Origin: Acidaminococcales bacterium
GTDB taxonomy: Bacteria; Bacillota; Negativicutes; Acidaminococcales; JAISLQ01
Length of the DNA: 42,467 bases
Direction of reading: 5' to 3'
NCBI GenBank assembly: GCA_031290885.1
Contig: JAISLQ010000003.1
Coordinates: 1 to 42,467, forward strand
The notes below the pieces were generated by a model. It did not search any database. It saw nothing but the letters and a program-made list of their open reading frames with translations, and was not told the origin of the DNA. Positions 16,682 through 24,922 of this stretch are shown piece by piece. Within the stretch, counting starts at the first letter, position 1. Each line of letters begins with the position of its first letter. Position numbers and translations under genes: made by a program.

Positions 16682-16984
16682 TCATACCTGCATACGCATG
16701 ATTTCTTGGTATGCTTCCACCACTTTGTTGCGTACCTGCACGGTCAACTGCAAGGACAAAGCGGCCTTTTCGGCCGCGATCATCACTTCCGACAAGTCTT
16801 CGACCCTGCCGGCGACCAATTCAATATTTTTCGCCTGCGCGTTTTTTTGCAATCCGTTCACTTCGTTTACGGCGGCGCGCAACAGGTCGGAAAAACTCGG
16901 CGCGCTTTCCGGCCCCTGGCGATCCACCGGTTCCAAAAGACTGCCGCCGCCGGGAATCGGCGCCAAAAGCCCGTTTATTTTCAT
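16682..16984 (-). CDS. fliE: Flagellar hook-basal body complex protein FliE
   Basis: FliE is the small adaptor joining the MS ring to the proximal rod. The 100-residue product ends with the family signature ALSLQLTVQVRNKVVEAYQE followed by IMRMQV, and has SFSDLLRAAVNEVNGLQK in the middle. ATG follows GGGGGAGGCAG. It lies between flgC and fliF as in B. subtilis. Confidence 0.95.
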   Translation of the reverse strand: MKINGLLAPIPGGGSLLEPVDRQGPESAPSFSDLLRAAVNEVNGLQKNAQAKNIELVAGRVEDLSEVMIAAEKAALSLQLTVQVRNKVVEAYQEIMRMQV

Positions 16985-17042
16985 AAAATTCTGCCTCCCC
17001 CGTATAACTGCCTTGTTTTCATCCTTTGACCGAACGGCACTT

Positions 17043-17070
17043 ATTATAAAGAAAGATCATTTCAGTAAAT
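17043..17070 (-). promoter_or_regulatory. Weak promoter-like sequence before fliE
   Basis: A perfect TATAAT (17048-17043) lies in the 100-base flgC-fliE gap. The best -35 is ATTTAC or TTTACT at 15-16 bases, so this is a weak candidate for an internal promoter. The gap is otherwise featureless. Confidence 0.3.
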
Positions 17071-17084
17071 AATCCGGCAAACAA

Positions 17085-17519
17085 TCAGCGCCCTATTTCT
17101 AGCGCTTTGGCCGCCATGGCCTTGGATGACGCGATGGACGCAACATTAGCTTCATAGGAGCGCGATGCCGTTATCATGTCAACCATTTCGGCGACTACGT
17201 TTATGTTCGGCATGTGCACATAACCTTGCGCATCGGCGTCTGGATGATAAGGGTCGTAGACCACCGGCGAAGGGGAGTTGTCTTCCACTATGCCGACAAC
17301 CCGCACGCCCTTGCCCGCTTCCAGTTTCGCGGCCAGCATCCTGCCAAAATCGCTGTATTCGTCGCGCGGCATGTAAACTACTACCTGCCGGCGAAACGGC
17401 CCGCCTTTGTTGGTACGCGTGGTATTGGCGTTGGCAAGGTTGTTGGATATGACGTCAAGGCGCAGCCTCTCCGCCGTCATGCCGGAACCGGCAGCGTCAA
17501 TCGCGCCAAACATGCTCAT
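17085..17519 (-). CDS. flgC: Flagellar proximal rod protein FlgC
   Basis: FlgC is a rod subunit exported by the flagellar system. The N-terminal rod motif is FGAIDAAGSGMTAERLRLDV then ISNNLANANTTRT. The middle carries the usual proximal-rod block ending GYVHMPNINVVAEMVDMITA, and the C-terminus is SRSYEANVASIASSKAMAAK. 144 residues is normal. ATG is preceded by CGGGAGTGA. It is separated from flgB by 16 bases. Confidence 0.96.
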   Translation of the reverse strand: MSMFGAIDAAGSGMTAERLRLDVISNNLANANTTRTNKGGPFRRQVVVYMPRDEYSDFGRMLAAKLEAGKGVRVVGIVEDNSPSPVVYDPYHPDADAQGYVHMPNINVVAEMVDMITASRSYEANVASIASSKAMAAKALEIGR

Positions 17520-17535
17520 TGTTCATTCACTCCCG

Positions 17536-17985
17536 TCATCTATTTTCAATTACTGTGCGCAGGGCGGTAAAATATCCGCCTATCCGCTGCGCTATCGCTT
17601 GGTAATAAATGGTGTTTTTCGCCATGTCGGCCATTTCCGAATCTATATCGACATTGTTTCCGTCCGTCCTCATGGTGTTCTCGTCGACCGTGCGGACAAT
17701 CGCCCCCAAAAACGGCGCAGGCAAAACCTCCTTGCGGGGAACTATATGACGGCTGTTCGTACGCGCCATTGCTAATTTCCCTTCCGGCGGCGCCGGTTTT
17801 TTTTCCTTTTCCAGATAATCAAGGTAGTCTTTGAGATATGTTTCAAACAAAACTTCGCTGCGTTTAAATAGTGGCGTATCGACATTGGCAACATTATTGC
17901 TTAACACCCTGTGCCGCAAGCTGGAAACGCTTAAGGCGCCCTCAAGCGTACGGATATCCGCCGCCTTAGCAATAAAATCCAACAA
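17536..17985 (-). CDS. flgB: Flagellar proximal rod protein FlgB
   Basis: FlgB is the first rod protein and the first gene of the flagellar operon. The rod motif SSLRHRVLSNNVANVDTPLF and the C-terminal block ending YYQAIAQRIGGYFTALRTVI are clear. The TTG at 17985 is taken as the start because GGAGG sits 8 bases before it, giving 149 residues. An in-frame ATG 13 codons upstream has no ribosome site and would place extra residues over that site. The central Lys/Glu/Pro-rich loop (EKEKKPAPPEGK) is a small insertion. Confidence 0.93.
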   Translation of the reverse strand: MLDFIAKAADIRTLEGALSVSSLRHRVLSNNVANVDTPLFKRSEVLFETYLKDYLDYLEKEKKPAPPEGKLAMARTNSRHIVPRKEVLPAPFLGAIVRTVDENTMRTDGNNVDIDSEMADMAKNTIYYQAIAQRIGGYFTALRTVIENR

Positions 17986-18041
17986 TCGCCTCACCTCCGG
18001 CCCTTCAATCTTCCCCGACAACATTAAAATCCACGTGTATT

Positions 18042-18070
18042 ATAATACCACAAAGGCACACATATGTAAA
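18042..18070 (-). promoter_or_regulatory. Sigma-A-type promoter of the flagellar operon
   Basis: TTTACA (18070-18065) and TATTAT (18047-18042) are 17 bases apart, between the codY stop and flgB. A 12-bp perfect palindrome GTATTATAATAC (18037-18048) covers the -10. The sequence looks like a housekeeping promoter, not a sigma-D one. The palindrome could be an operator or coincidence. Confidence 0.7.
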
Positions 18071-18074
18071 ACAC

Positions 18075-18854
18075 TTAACGTATCTTCTTCAATTCAGGCA
18101 ACAAAAGGTTGTTCAGTATTTTTATGTAGGTCCCTTTCATGCCGAGCGATTTAGATTCTATGACGCCGGCGCTTTCAAATTTGCGCAGGGCGTTTACGAT
18201 TACCGATCTGGTGATGCCCACCCGGTCGGCGATTTTGCTCGCGACCAGCAGCCCTTCGTTGCTTTCCAGTTCGTTCAGGATGTGAATCATCGCTTCCAGT
18301 TCCGAGTAGGACAAAGTTGCCAGCGCCACTTGTACCGTGGCTTTTTTCCTGGCGTATTCCTCGATCTTTTCCGTGCGTCCGCGCAATATTTCCACGCCGA
18401 CCACCGTAGCGCCGTATTCAGCCACCAGCAGGTCGCCATCGGTATATTCGCTGTCGAAGCGGCCGAGCACAAGCGTCCCTATCCGCTCGCCATTTCCGTA
18501 AATGGGAATAAGCGTTGTGCGCTTGTCGCCGAAAAGACATTCCGTTCCTTGGCTAAAAGCGCACGCGTTTTTCTTCAGCGCGATATTGGAGGTGGTTTCC
18601 GTTACCTTCATGAGCCATTCTACATAATTTTCCGGAAATTGCCGGATTTTTACGACTTTATCGAGCATTATGCCGCATTCGAACCCGTCCAGCAGGGAGT
18701 AGCCGAGGATTTCGCCATTTTTCGACGATATGTACACGTTCGAGCTTAAAATATCGCCCAACAGTCCAGCCAAGTCATTATAGTCAACGTTGCCGGATTT
18801 TTGCAGAAGTTTACTAATCTTTCTGGTCTTTTCCAAAAGGTTCAGCTGATCCAT
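18075..18854 (-). CDS. codY: GTP/branched-chain amino acid-sensing repressor CodY
   Basis: CodY is the global nutrient-status regulator of Firmicutes. It binds DNA when isoleucine/valine/leucine and GTP are plentiful. The GAF-type ligand domain spans about 1-155. The C-terminal winged helix carries the near-invariant recognition segment ASKIADRVGITRSVIVNALR and then the block ending ESAGVIESKSLGMKGTY. 259 residues is exactly the family length. ATG follows AGGAAGGAAG. It lies between xerC and the flagellar operon, as in B. subtilis, where CodY represses flagellar genes. Confidence 0.97.
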   Translation of the reverse strand: MDQLNLLEKTRKISKLLQKSGNVDYNDLAGLLGDILSSNVYISSKNGEILGYSLLDGFECGIMLDKVVKIRQFPENYVEWLMKVTETTSNIALKKNACAFSQGTECLFGDKRTTLIPIYGNGERIGTLVLGRFDSEYTDGDLLVAEYGATVVGVEILRGRTEKIEEYARKKATVQVALATLSYSELEAMIHILNELESNEGLLVASKIADRVGITRSVIVNALRKFESAGVIESKSLGMKGTYIKILNNLLLPELKKIR

Positions 18855-18924
18855 ATGGCAACTTCCTTCCTATAAGATATAAAATTGGGCGCGGACATAT
18901 CTTTTCGGGGCAGATCCGTAAACC

Positions 18925-19845
18925 CTACGCACGCGGATGCGTCTTTTTATAAACGCCGGCCATGCGCTCGGACGTAACGTGCGTATAAATCTGGGTCGTA
19001 GACAAGTTGGAGTGCCCGAGCAGTTCCTGAACGGAACGAAGATCCGCCCCGTTGTTCAGCAAATGCGTGGCAAAAGTGTGCCGGACGCTGTGCGGGCTTA
19101 TTTTTTTGTTTATGGCCATGATTTTTATGTATTTGTCGACTATGCGCCGCACGCTGCGGTCGGTCAGCTTCCCGCCGCGGCTGTTTACAAAAAGGGCCCC
19201 GTGTTCGTCCGCCCGGTAACGGGCGATAATCAACGGCCGGGTAAAAATGGCGTATTTTTCCAGGGCGTCCACCGCCTTGCCGCCTATGGGGACAATTCTT
19301 TCCTTGTCGCCTTTGCCCTGCAGGAGGACATACCTGTTGGCGCAGTCCACATCGTCCATGCGCAAGGCGACAAGTTCCGAAACGCGGCAGCCGGTGGCGT
19401 ACAAAAGTTCCAGCACGGCCATGTCCCGCCGGCCCAGTTCGTTGTCCGCCGGCAGCGAAAAAAGTTCTTCGATTTCGGCAAAATCAAGAAAAACCGGCAA
19501 TTTCCTGTCAAGTTTCGGAGTTTTGACTTTCGTGAAAGGATTGCCCGCGATTTTTCCCTCGCGCGCCAGATAGCGGCTGAAGGAACGCAACGCGGAAACT
19601 TTCCGGGCGATGGTCCTTCTGGCGTATTGTTTTTCATTGAGAAAGGCCAAGTACGATCTGATGTACAAAGGACTCAAAGCCGAAAAGTCCGCCCCGGCAG
19701 GGTTGTCATTGAAAAAAAACGCGAAAAAATCATCCAAGTCGTTAAGGTAGTTTCGCAAGGTGTGCAAAGACGCATTTTTTTCTATGTTTAAAAAATCCGC
19801 GAAGCCCTGAGTTTCTTTTTTATGGTTTTCTTTTGTTATAAACAT
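18925..19845 (-). CDS. xerC: Tyrosine recombinase XerC (CodV)
   Basis: XerC is a site-specific recombinase that resolves chromosome dimers at dif together with a partner. All catalytic residues are visible: R154 (TGCRVSEL), K178 (GKGDKER), H252 and R255 (PHSVRHTFATHL), H278 (LLGHSNLSTTQIYTH) and nucleophile Y287. The N-terminal SAM-like core-binding domain (about 10-95) contains the YARRTIARKVSALRSFSRYL block. 306 residues is typical. The ATG has only a weak ribosome site. It is followed, after 70 bases, directly by codY with no hslV/hslU between. Confidence 0.95.
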   Translation of the reverse strand: MFITKENHKKETQGFADFLNIEKNASLHTLRNYLNDLDDFFAFFFNDNPAGADFSALSPLYIRSYLAFLNEKQYARRTIARKVSALRSFSRYLAREGKIAGNPFTKVKTPKLDRKLPVFLDFAEIEELFSLPADNELGRRDMAVLELLYATGCRVSELVALRMDDVDCANRYVLLQGKGDKERIVPIGGKAVDALEKYAIFTRPLIIARYRADEHGALFVNSRGGKLTDRSVRRIVDKYIKIMAINKKISPHSVRHTFATHLLNNGADLRSVQELLGHSNLSTTQIYTHVTSERMAGVYKKTHPRA

Positions 19846-19932
19846 GGCATTTCAGCGTAAAATAAACGAATTCCCCCTTGCTTTTCTCATGGTTTTCCGT
19901 TCATGCCCGCAAATGTTAATTATTACAAATCC

Positions 19933-19967
19933 GTTATAATTATAACAAAATTTGCTCGTGTATACAA
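19933..19967 (-). promoter_or_regulatory. xerC-codY promoter with palindrome and CodY-box candidate
   Basis: TTGTAT (19967-19962) and a perfect TATAAT (19944-19939) are 17 bases apart. A 14-bp perfect palindrome GTTATAATTATAAC (19933-19946) covers the -10. On the minus strand AATTTTGTTATAATT (19952-19938) matches 12 of 15 positions of the CodY box AATTTTCWGAAAATT. CodY binding here would block its own operon. The promoter is well supported; the operator is a candidate. Confidence 0.6.
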
Positions 19968-20333
19968 TACAAAAATAGAAATTAAATTTTTTAATGAAAT
20001 TTGCAACGTTAGAGCCTGTTAACGCTGCCGTTCAACGCCCATTTTTTGCGTGGCGTATTTTCCGCCATGCGTTGCGCCAAAGCCTCGCGAAACCTATTGG
20101 TTCGCCCGCGTTTGCGCCGCGCCGGATAAAAAATTCGCTCAAAATCCGAACATTCCGGATAATGCCAACGGGTTCTAAGCGCCGCGAAAGTTCACGGCAA
20201 TCCCGATTCCGTGAGCCGATCATTGTCAGTCGGATTCCGCGCCCAAAAGCGCGGCGGGGGACACTAACCGACGGGCCAGTCGGACAGCGGCGCGCCCGGG
20301 CGCGAAAGTACGGCCATTGGGCGCATGCCGCCG
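19968..20333. other. Non-coding gap between trmFO and xerC
   Basis: After the AT-rich promoter, about 330 GC-rich bases hold no convincing gene on either strand. The open frames here are arginine-rich, overlap trmFO antisense or lack ribosome sites. A perfect 6-bp hairpin CCGCGC/GCGCGG (about 20236-20254) and several shorter inverted pairs are present, with no U-run. It may be a decayed region or an uncharacterised repeat. Confidence 0.4.
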
Positions 20334-21668
20334 TTAAAAACCTTCCGCCGCGCAAAACCGGGCGAGCGTTTGCAAGGCCCGCGCCGCTATTTGGCTGTTT
20401 CGGTTTTTTCGGCCGCGCACTTTTTCCGACAGCGGCGGGAAAAGGCCGAAATTTATGTTCATGGGCTGAAAATCGTTGGCGGCGGGGTTGCTTATATAGT
20501 TTGCCAGAGCGCCCAGCGCCGTTTCGGCGGGGAAGGCGGCAAAATCCAGCCCTCGCGCCGCCCTGCCCGCGTTCAGGCCGCAAACGAGCCCGGACGCGGC
20601 CGATTCCACATAGCCTTCAACGCCGGTTACCTGCCCCGCGAAAAACAGCCGCGGGTTTTTTCTTAGACAAAAAAAACTGGTCAGGAGTTTAGGCGAATTT
20701 ATAAAAGTGTTGCGGTGCATAACGCCGTAACGGAGAAATTCCGCTTTTTCCAGTCCGGGGATCAAAGAAAACACCCGTTTTTGCTCCGGCCATTTTAAGC
20801 GCGTCTGAAAGCCTACCATGTTATACGCCGTGGCCGCCGCGTTGTCCTGCCTAAGCTGCACTACCGCGTAGGGCGTCTCGCCTGTCCCGGGGTCAGGCAA
20901 CCCCACCGGTTTCAGCGGGCCGTAACGCATAGTGTCTTCGCCCCGCGCCGCCAATTCTTCTATCGGCACGCAGCCTTCAAAAAAGGGCGGCTTTTCCGCG
21001 AAATCTTCCCGGCGGGCAAGTTCGGCGCCGACAAGGGCGCGGCGAAAAGCCAAGTATTCTTCCCGGGTCAGGGGGCAGTTCAGATAATCGCCGCCGCCTT
21101 TTCCGTAGCGGGAGGCGCGAAAGACTTTGTCTTTGTCGATGGAGTCATAAAAGAGCAAGGGCGCCGCCGCGTCGTAAAAGTATAAATATTCCTCTCCGAG
21201 CAAGGCCCGCGCCGCGCCGGCAAGCGCATCGGACATCAGCGGCCCGGCCGCGACGATCACCGGGCCGTCGAAAGCGGAAAAATCAACGGCTTCTTCCCGT
21301 ATAATGTCGACAAACCGGCTATCGCCCAAAACTTCGGTCACATAGCGCGGAAATTCTTCCCTGTCCACCGCCAGCGCGCCGCCGGCCGGTACCCGCGCAT
21401 GCGCGGCCGCCCGCATGATCAAAGAGTCAAAACGGCTCATTTCTTTTTTCAGCAGCCCGACCGCGTTTTCGACATTCTCGGCGCGCAGCGAATTGCTGCA
21501 GACCAGTTCGGCGAAAAGGCCGGTTTTGTGCGCGGGCGTCATTTTTCCCGGCCGCATTTCATAAAGGGCGACGCGCACCCCGCTTCTCGCCAACTGCCAG
21601 GCCGCCTCGCAGCCGGCAAGTCCCGCGCCGATGATAGTTACGTGGCTATTTTTTCTTTCTGAGAGCAT
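20334..21668 (-). CDS. trmFO: tRNA (m5U54) methyltransferase, folate/FAD-dependent TrmFO
   Basis: TrmFO makes ribothymidine at position 54 of tRNA using methylene-tetrahydrofolate and FAD. The FAD-binding Rossmann motif is [20 protein letters not shown] (10-29). The candidate flavin/catalytic cysteines are C57 ([12 protein letters not shown]) and C233 ([11 protein letters not shown]). A C-terminal FAD loop block, [19 protein letters not shown], is present. The ATG at 21668 gives 444 residues and overlaps the end of topA by 23 bases; upstream in-frame residues are antiparallel to nothing known and belong to the topA 3' end. The order topA-trmFO-xerC is classic for Firmicutes. Confidence 0.95.
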   Translation of the reverse strand: MLSERKNSHVTIIGAGLAGCEAAWQLARSGVRVALYEMRPGKMTPAHKTGLFAELVCSNSLRAENVENAVGLLKKEMSRFDSLIMRAAAHARVPAGGALAVDREEFPRYVTEVLGDSRFVDIIREEAVDFSAFDGPVIVAAGPLMSDALAGAARALLGEEYLYFYDAAAPLLFYDSIDKDKVFRASRYGKGGGDYLNCPLTREEYLAFRRALVGAELARREDFAEKPPFFEGCVPIEELAARGEDTMRYGPLKPVGLPDPGTGETPYAVVQLRQDNAAATAYNMVGFQTRLKWPEQKRVFSLIPGLEKAEFLRYGVMHRNTFINSPKLLTSFFCLRKNPRLFFAGQVTGVEGYVESAASGLVCGLNAGRAARGLDFAAFPAETALGALANYISNPAANDFQPMNINFGLFPPLSEKVRGRKNRNSQIAARALQTLARFCAAEGF

Positions 21669-23748
21669 TTTTGTTTGTTCCGTCCGCACATTCATTGTTG
21701 ATGCAAACAAGTTTCGTCTGTCCGGAGCGGTTGGTTTTTTCCACCAGGATGCCGGAACACTTGGCGCATCTTTTTTCGGTTGGCTTGTCCCAGGTAACAA
21801 AGGTACATTCGGGGTATTTTTCGCAGCCGTAAAATTTGCGGCCGCGTTTGCTTTTAAGTTCCAACAGCTCATTGCCGCACAAAGGGCACTTTATACCGAT
21901 TTTTTTCAGGATGGGCTTGGCGTTGCGGCAGGCGGGAAAGCCGGGGCAGGCGAGGAAATCGCCGAAACGTCCGTGCTTTATCACCATGAACCGCCCGCAT
22001 TTTTCGCATTTTGTGTCAGTAACTTCCGGCTCTATTTCCACGGCGCCGATCTGGTCTTCGGCGGCGGCAAGGTCGTTGGCGAACGGCCGGTAAAAGCCGT
22101 CAAGCAATTTTATTTTGTCGGCATGGCCTTCCGCTATGTCGTCAAGCCCTTTCTCCATGTGGGCGGAAAATTCCACGTCGACTATGTCCGCGAAATATTC
22201 GCTCAAAAGCTGGACAACCGTAATGCCAAGCTCGGTCGGGAAAAATTTTTTGTCTTCTTTTTCCACATACCGGCGCTCAAGGATGGTGTTTATGATGGGC
22301 GAGTAGGTGCTTGGGCGGCCTATGCCGTTTTCTTCCAGTTTTTTCACAAGGGCGGCCTCGGTATAGCGCGGCGGCGGCTCCGTGAAATGCTGCGCGGCGG
22401 GCGGCACTTTGTCCAGCAAAAGTTCCTGCCCGGCTTTTAGCCTGGGCAGAATTACTTCTTTTTCGCCCGCTTCGCCGTCCTTTTTGTCATAAACAGCGAG
22501 AAAGCCGTCGAATTTAAGTACGGAGCCGGTGGCTTTAAGTTCCAGGCTGCCGGCGGCGATGCCGGCGGAGGTAGTGTCAAAGACGGCCGGGGCCATCTGG
22601 CTGGCCGCGAACCTTTGCCAGATCATGGCGTATAGCCGCAATTGGTCGCGCGACAAATAGGCTTTTACGCTTTCCGGCGTTTTTAATATGTCGGATGGCC
22701 TTATCGCTTCATGCGCGTCCTGCGCGCCGCTTTTGACGCTGTACACCGGCGGCCGGGCCGGGCAGTAGGCTTTGCCGTATCTGTTTTCAAGGTAGGCCTT
22801 CGCTTCTTTTTGCGCGTAGTCGGCTATTCTGACCGAGTCCGTGCGCATGTAGGTAATCAGGCCGGCCGCGCCGCTTTCCCCGAGGCTGATGCCTTCATAA
22901 AGCTGCTGGGCCAGCATCATGGTTTTTTTCGTCGTAAAGCCAAGCCGCCGCACGGCGTCCTGCTGCAAGCCGCTCGTCGTATAGGGGGGGGCGGGGTTGC
23001 GCCTGCGTTCCTTGAAGGCGACTTGCGCTACTTTATATTTTTCTTTTTTCAGGCGCTCTTCCAGCGCGCGCGCCTGCCGTTCGTTGGTTATTTTCAACTT
23101 TTTGCCGCCGCTTTTGACAAGTTCCGCAGTAAAAAGGGCGCCTCTGGGCTCCTCCCGCAATTTGGCCGCAAGCGTCCAGTATTCTTCCGGCTTAAAAGCC
23201 TGTATTTCTTTTTCACGGTCGCAAATCAGTTTGACCGCCACGGACTGCACACGGCCGGCGCTTAGCCCTTTCCGGATTTTGCGCCATAAAAGCGGGCTGA
23301 GTTTGTAGCCCACTATGCGATCGAGTATGCGCCTCGCCTGCTGCGCGTCCACCATCGCCTGGTCAATGGGGCGCGGTTTTTTGATCGCTTCTTTGATCGC
23401 GCCGCCGGTTACTTCGTTGAAAACGACCCGGCAGGACGAATTTTCCGGCAAATCCAAAATAAAAGCCAGATGCCAGGCGATCGCCTCCCCCTCACGGTCG
23501 GGGTCGGTCGCCAGAAGCACGTTGCCGGCGCTTTTGGCTTTGTTTTTCAATTCCTTGATAAGCTCGCCTTTGTTGCGTATATTTATGTATTTTGCCTGAT
23601 ATTGGCGTTCCGTGTCCACGCCGAACTGGCTTTTGGGCAGATCGCGCAAATGTCCCATGGAAGCTATGACGCTATAGTTTTTGCCGAGGAATTTGCCGAT
23701 GGTTTTCGCCTTGGTCGGCGACTCAACTATTACCAGTGTTTTGCCCAT
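21646..23748 (-). CDS. topA: DNA topoisomerase I
   Basis: This type IA topoisomerase relaxes negative supercoils. The Toprim domain has E9 ([12 protein letters not shown]) and DPDREGE (82-88). The active-site tyrosine is Y300 in [13 protein letters not shown]. The C-terminus carries three zinc-binding modules beginning [32 protein letters not shown] and [16 protein letters not shown]. 700 residues is normal. Its ATG shares one base with the dprA stop (TAATG), so the genes are coupled. Confidence 0.97.
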   Translation of the reverse strand: MGKTLVIVESPTKAKTIGKFLGKNYSVIASMGHLRDLPKSQFGVDTERQYQAKYINIRNKGELIKELKNKAKSAGNVLLATDPDREGEAIAWHLAFILDLPENSSCRVVFNEVTGGAIKEAIKKPRPIDQAMVDAQQARRILDRIVGYKLSPLLWRKIRKGLSAGRVQSVAVKLICDREKEIQAFKPEEYWTLAAKLREEPRGALFTAELVKSGGKKLKITNERQARALEERLKKEKYKVAQVAFKERRRNPAPPYTTSGLQQDAVRRLGFTTKKTMMLAQQLYEGISLGESGAAGLITYMRTDSVRIADYAQKEAKAYLENRYGKAYCPARPPVYSVKSGAQDAHEAIRPSDILKTPESVKAYLSRDQLRLYAMIWQRFAASQMAPAVFDTTSAGIAAGSLELKATGSVLKFDGFLAVYDKKDGEAGEKEVILPRLKAGQELLLDKVPPAAQHFTEPPPRYTEAALVKKLEENGIGRPSTYSPIINTILERRYVEKEDKKFFPTELGITVVQLLSEYFADIVDVEFSAHMEKGLDDIAEGHADKIKLLDGFYRPFANDLAAAEDQIGAVEIEPEVTDTKCEKCGRFMVIKHGRFGDFLACPGFPACRNAKPILKKIGIKCPLCGNELLELKSKRGRKFYGCEKYPECTFVTWDKPTEKRCAKCSGILVEKTNRSGQTKLVCINNECADGTNKNALRKKK

Positions 23749-24842
23749 TACCTGCCGCCCCTTTCTATTCGCCGGTACATACCCGCGTTTGCTTCTATCC
23801 GTCCGGAAATTTCCATCTCCAACAGGGAAAATGCGGTTTCGGCAGGATCAAGCCCCGTTGTTTCAATTATTTCGTCAACGGAATAATTTTTGCCGGAAAG
23901 TAGGCTGTCGTGGATTTTTTTCGCGTTCCCTGTCAGCTCTTCCGGCCGCACGGCGGCCGTCCGGGACGAAGAAACGAACAGCCTCCCCAAATCGGCGATT
24001 ATATCTTCCGGGCAGTCGGCCAGCTTGGCGCCCTGTTTTATCAAGTTGTGCACGCCGGCGCTGCCGGGGGAATATATGCTGCCAGGCACGCAGTAAACTT
24101 CCCGCCCTTTTTCGGCGGCAAAATCGGCGGTAATCAAAGAGCCGCTCTTTTTGCTTGCCTCAACGACCAAGACGCCTTCGCAAAGGCCGCTGATGATCCG
24201 GTTCCGGGCGGGGAAGCGCCATCCGGCGGGCGGATCGCCCGGCAAATATTCCGTAACAAGGGCGCCGCCGCCGGCGACTATCGCTTCATAAAGTTTTTTG
24301 TTTTCTTTCGGATAGCAAACGTCTATGCCGCAGCCAAACACCGCGACTGTCCGGCCGTTTTCCGCAAGCGCCCCCTGGTGCGCCGACGTGTCGGCGCCCC
24401 TTGCCCCGCCGCTTACTATGACGAATCCCGCCCGCGAAAGGTCGGCCGCAAATTGTTTGGCCGCCGCTATCGCATAAGCCGATGCTTTCCTGCTGCCGAC
24501 GATAGCGATTTTGTCCTCGTCCGCCGGCAAGCGTCCCTTAACGAAAAGCGCCAGGGGCGCGTGTCCCGTCTCCAGCAGCCGCCTGGGGTAATTCTTTTCA
24601 TAATAGGCGGTTATGGACACATTTTCCTTTTGGCAAAATTCAGCAAGTTTCAACGGGTCTTTTTTGCCCCTTTGCCTGACAAGGTTGTCCGCAGCGTCTT
24701 CATGCAGTCCCGCCGCGCGCAGATCGCGCGAAGAAGTGCCCCATATCAGCGCGGCGCTGCCGAAGCGTTTGAGCAGCGCGGCCATCTCGCCCATCCGCAG
24801 TCCTTCCATATTGCAAAGCAGGCTTAGACAATATTTTTCCAA
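23748..24842 (-). CDS. dprA: DNA processing protein DprA
   Basis: DprA binds incoming single-stranded DNA during natural transformation and loads RecA. The extended Rossmann fold contains IAIVGSRKASAYAIAAAKQF, VIVSGGARGADTSAHQGAL and the VTEYLPG / FPARNRIISGL block. A C-terminal winged helix follows (YSVDEIIETTGLDPAETAFS). The TTG at 24842 is chosen because AGGGAG lies 6-7 bases upstream; a TTG six codons earlier has no such site. 364 residues is typical. It heads the dprA-topA-trmFO run behind its own promoter. Its presence hints at, but does not prove, competence. Confidence 0.95.
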   Translation of the reverse strand: MEKYCLSLLCNMEGLRMGEMAALLKRFGSAALIWGTSSRDLRAAGLHEDAADNLVRQRGKKDPLKLAEFCQKENVSITAYYEKNYPRRLLETGHAPLALFVKGRLPADEDKIAIVGSRKASAYAIAAAKQFAADLSRAGFVIVSGGARGADTSAHQGALAENGRTVAVFGCGIDVCYPKENKKLYEAIVAGGGALVTEYLPGDPPAGWRFPARNRIISGLCEGVLVVEASKKSGSLITADFAAEKGREVYCVPGSIYSPGSAGVHNLIKQGAKLADCPEDIIADLGRLFVSSSRTAAVRPEELTGNAKKIHDSLLSGKNYSVDEIIETTGLDPAETAFSLLEMEISGRIEANAGMYRRIERGGR

Positions 24843-24877
24843 AGGGCTCTCCCTTTTCAAAAACCAATTAAATACAA

Positions 24878-24905
24878 ATTATAACAGTTCATGTTATTTT
24901 GGCAA
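24878..24905 (-). promoter_or_regulatory. dprA promoter, extended -10
   Basis: TTGCCA (24905-24900) and TATAAT (24883-24878) are 16 bases apart, with TGT just before the -10 (extended -10). It lies in the AT-rich gap 36 bases upstream of the chosen dprA start and presumably drives dprA-topA-trmFO. Confidence 0.7.
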
Positions 24906-24922
24906 GTTTTTTATTTAACATT

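Noticed and set aside
19994-20692. Possible gene on the plus strand in the trmFO-xerC gap
   Set aside because: Arginine/proline-rich, runs antisense into trmFO, no ribosome site or known fold.
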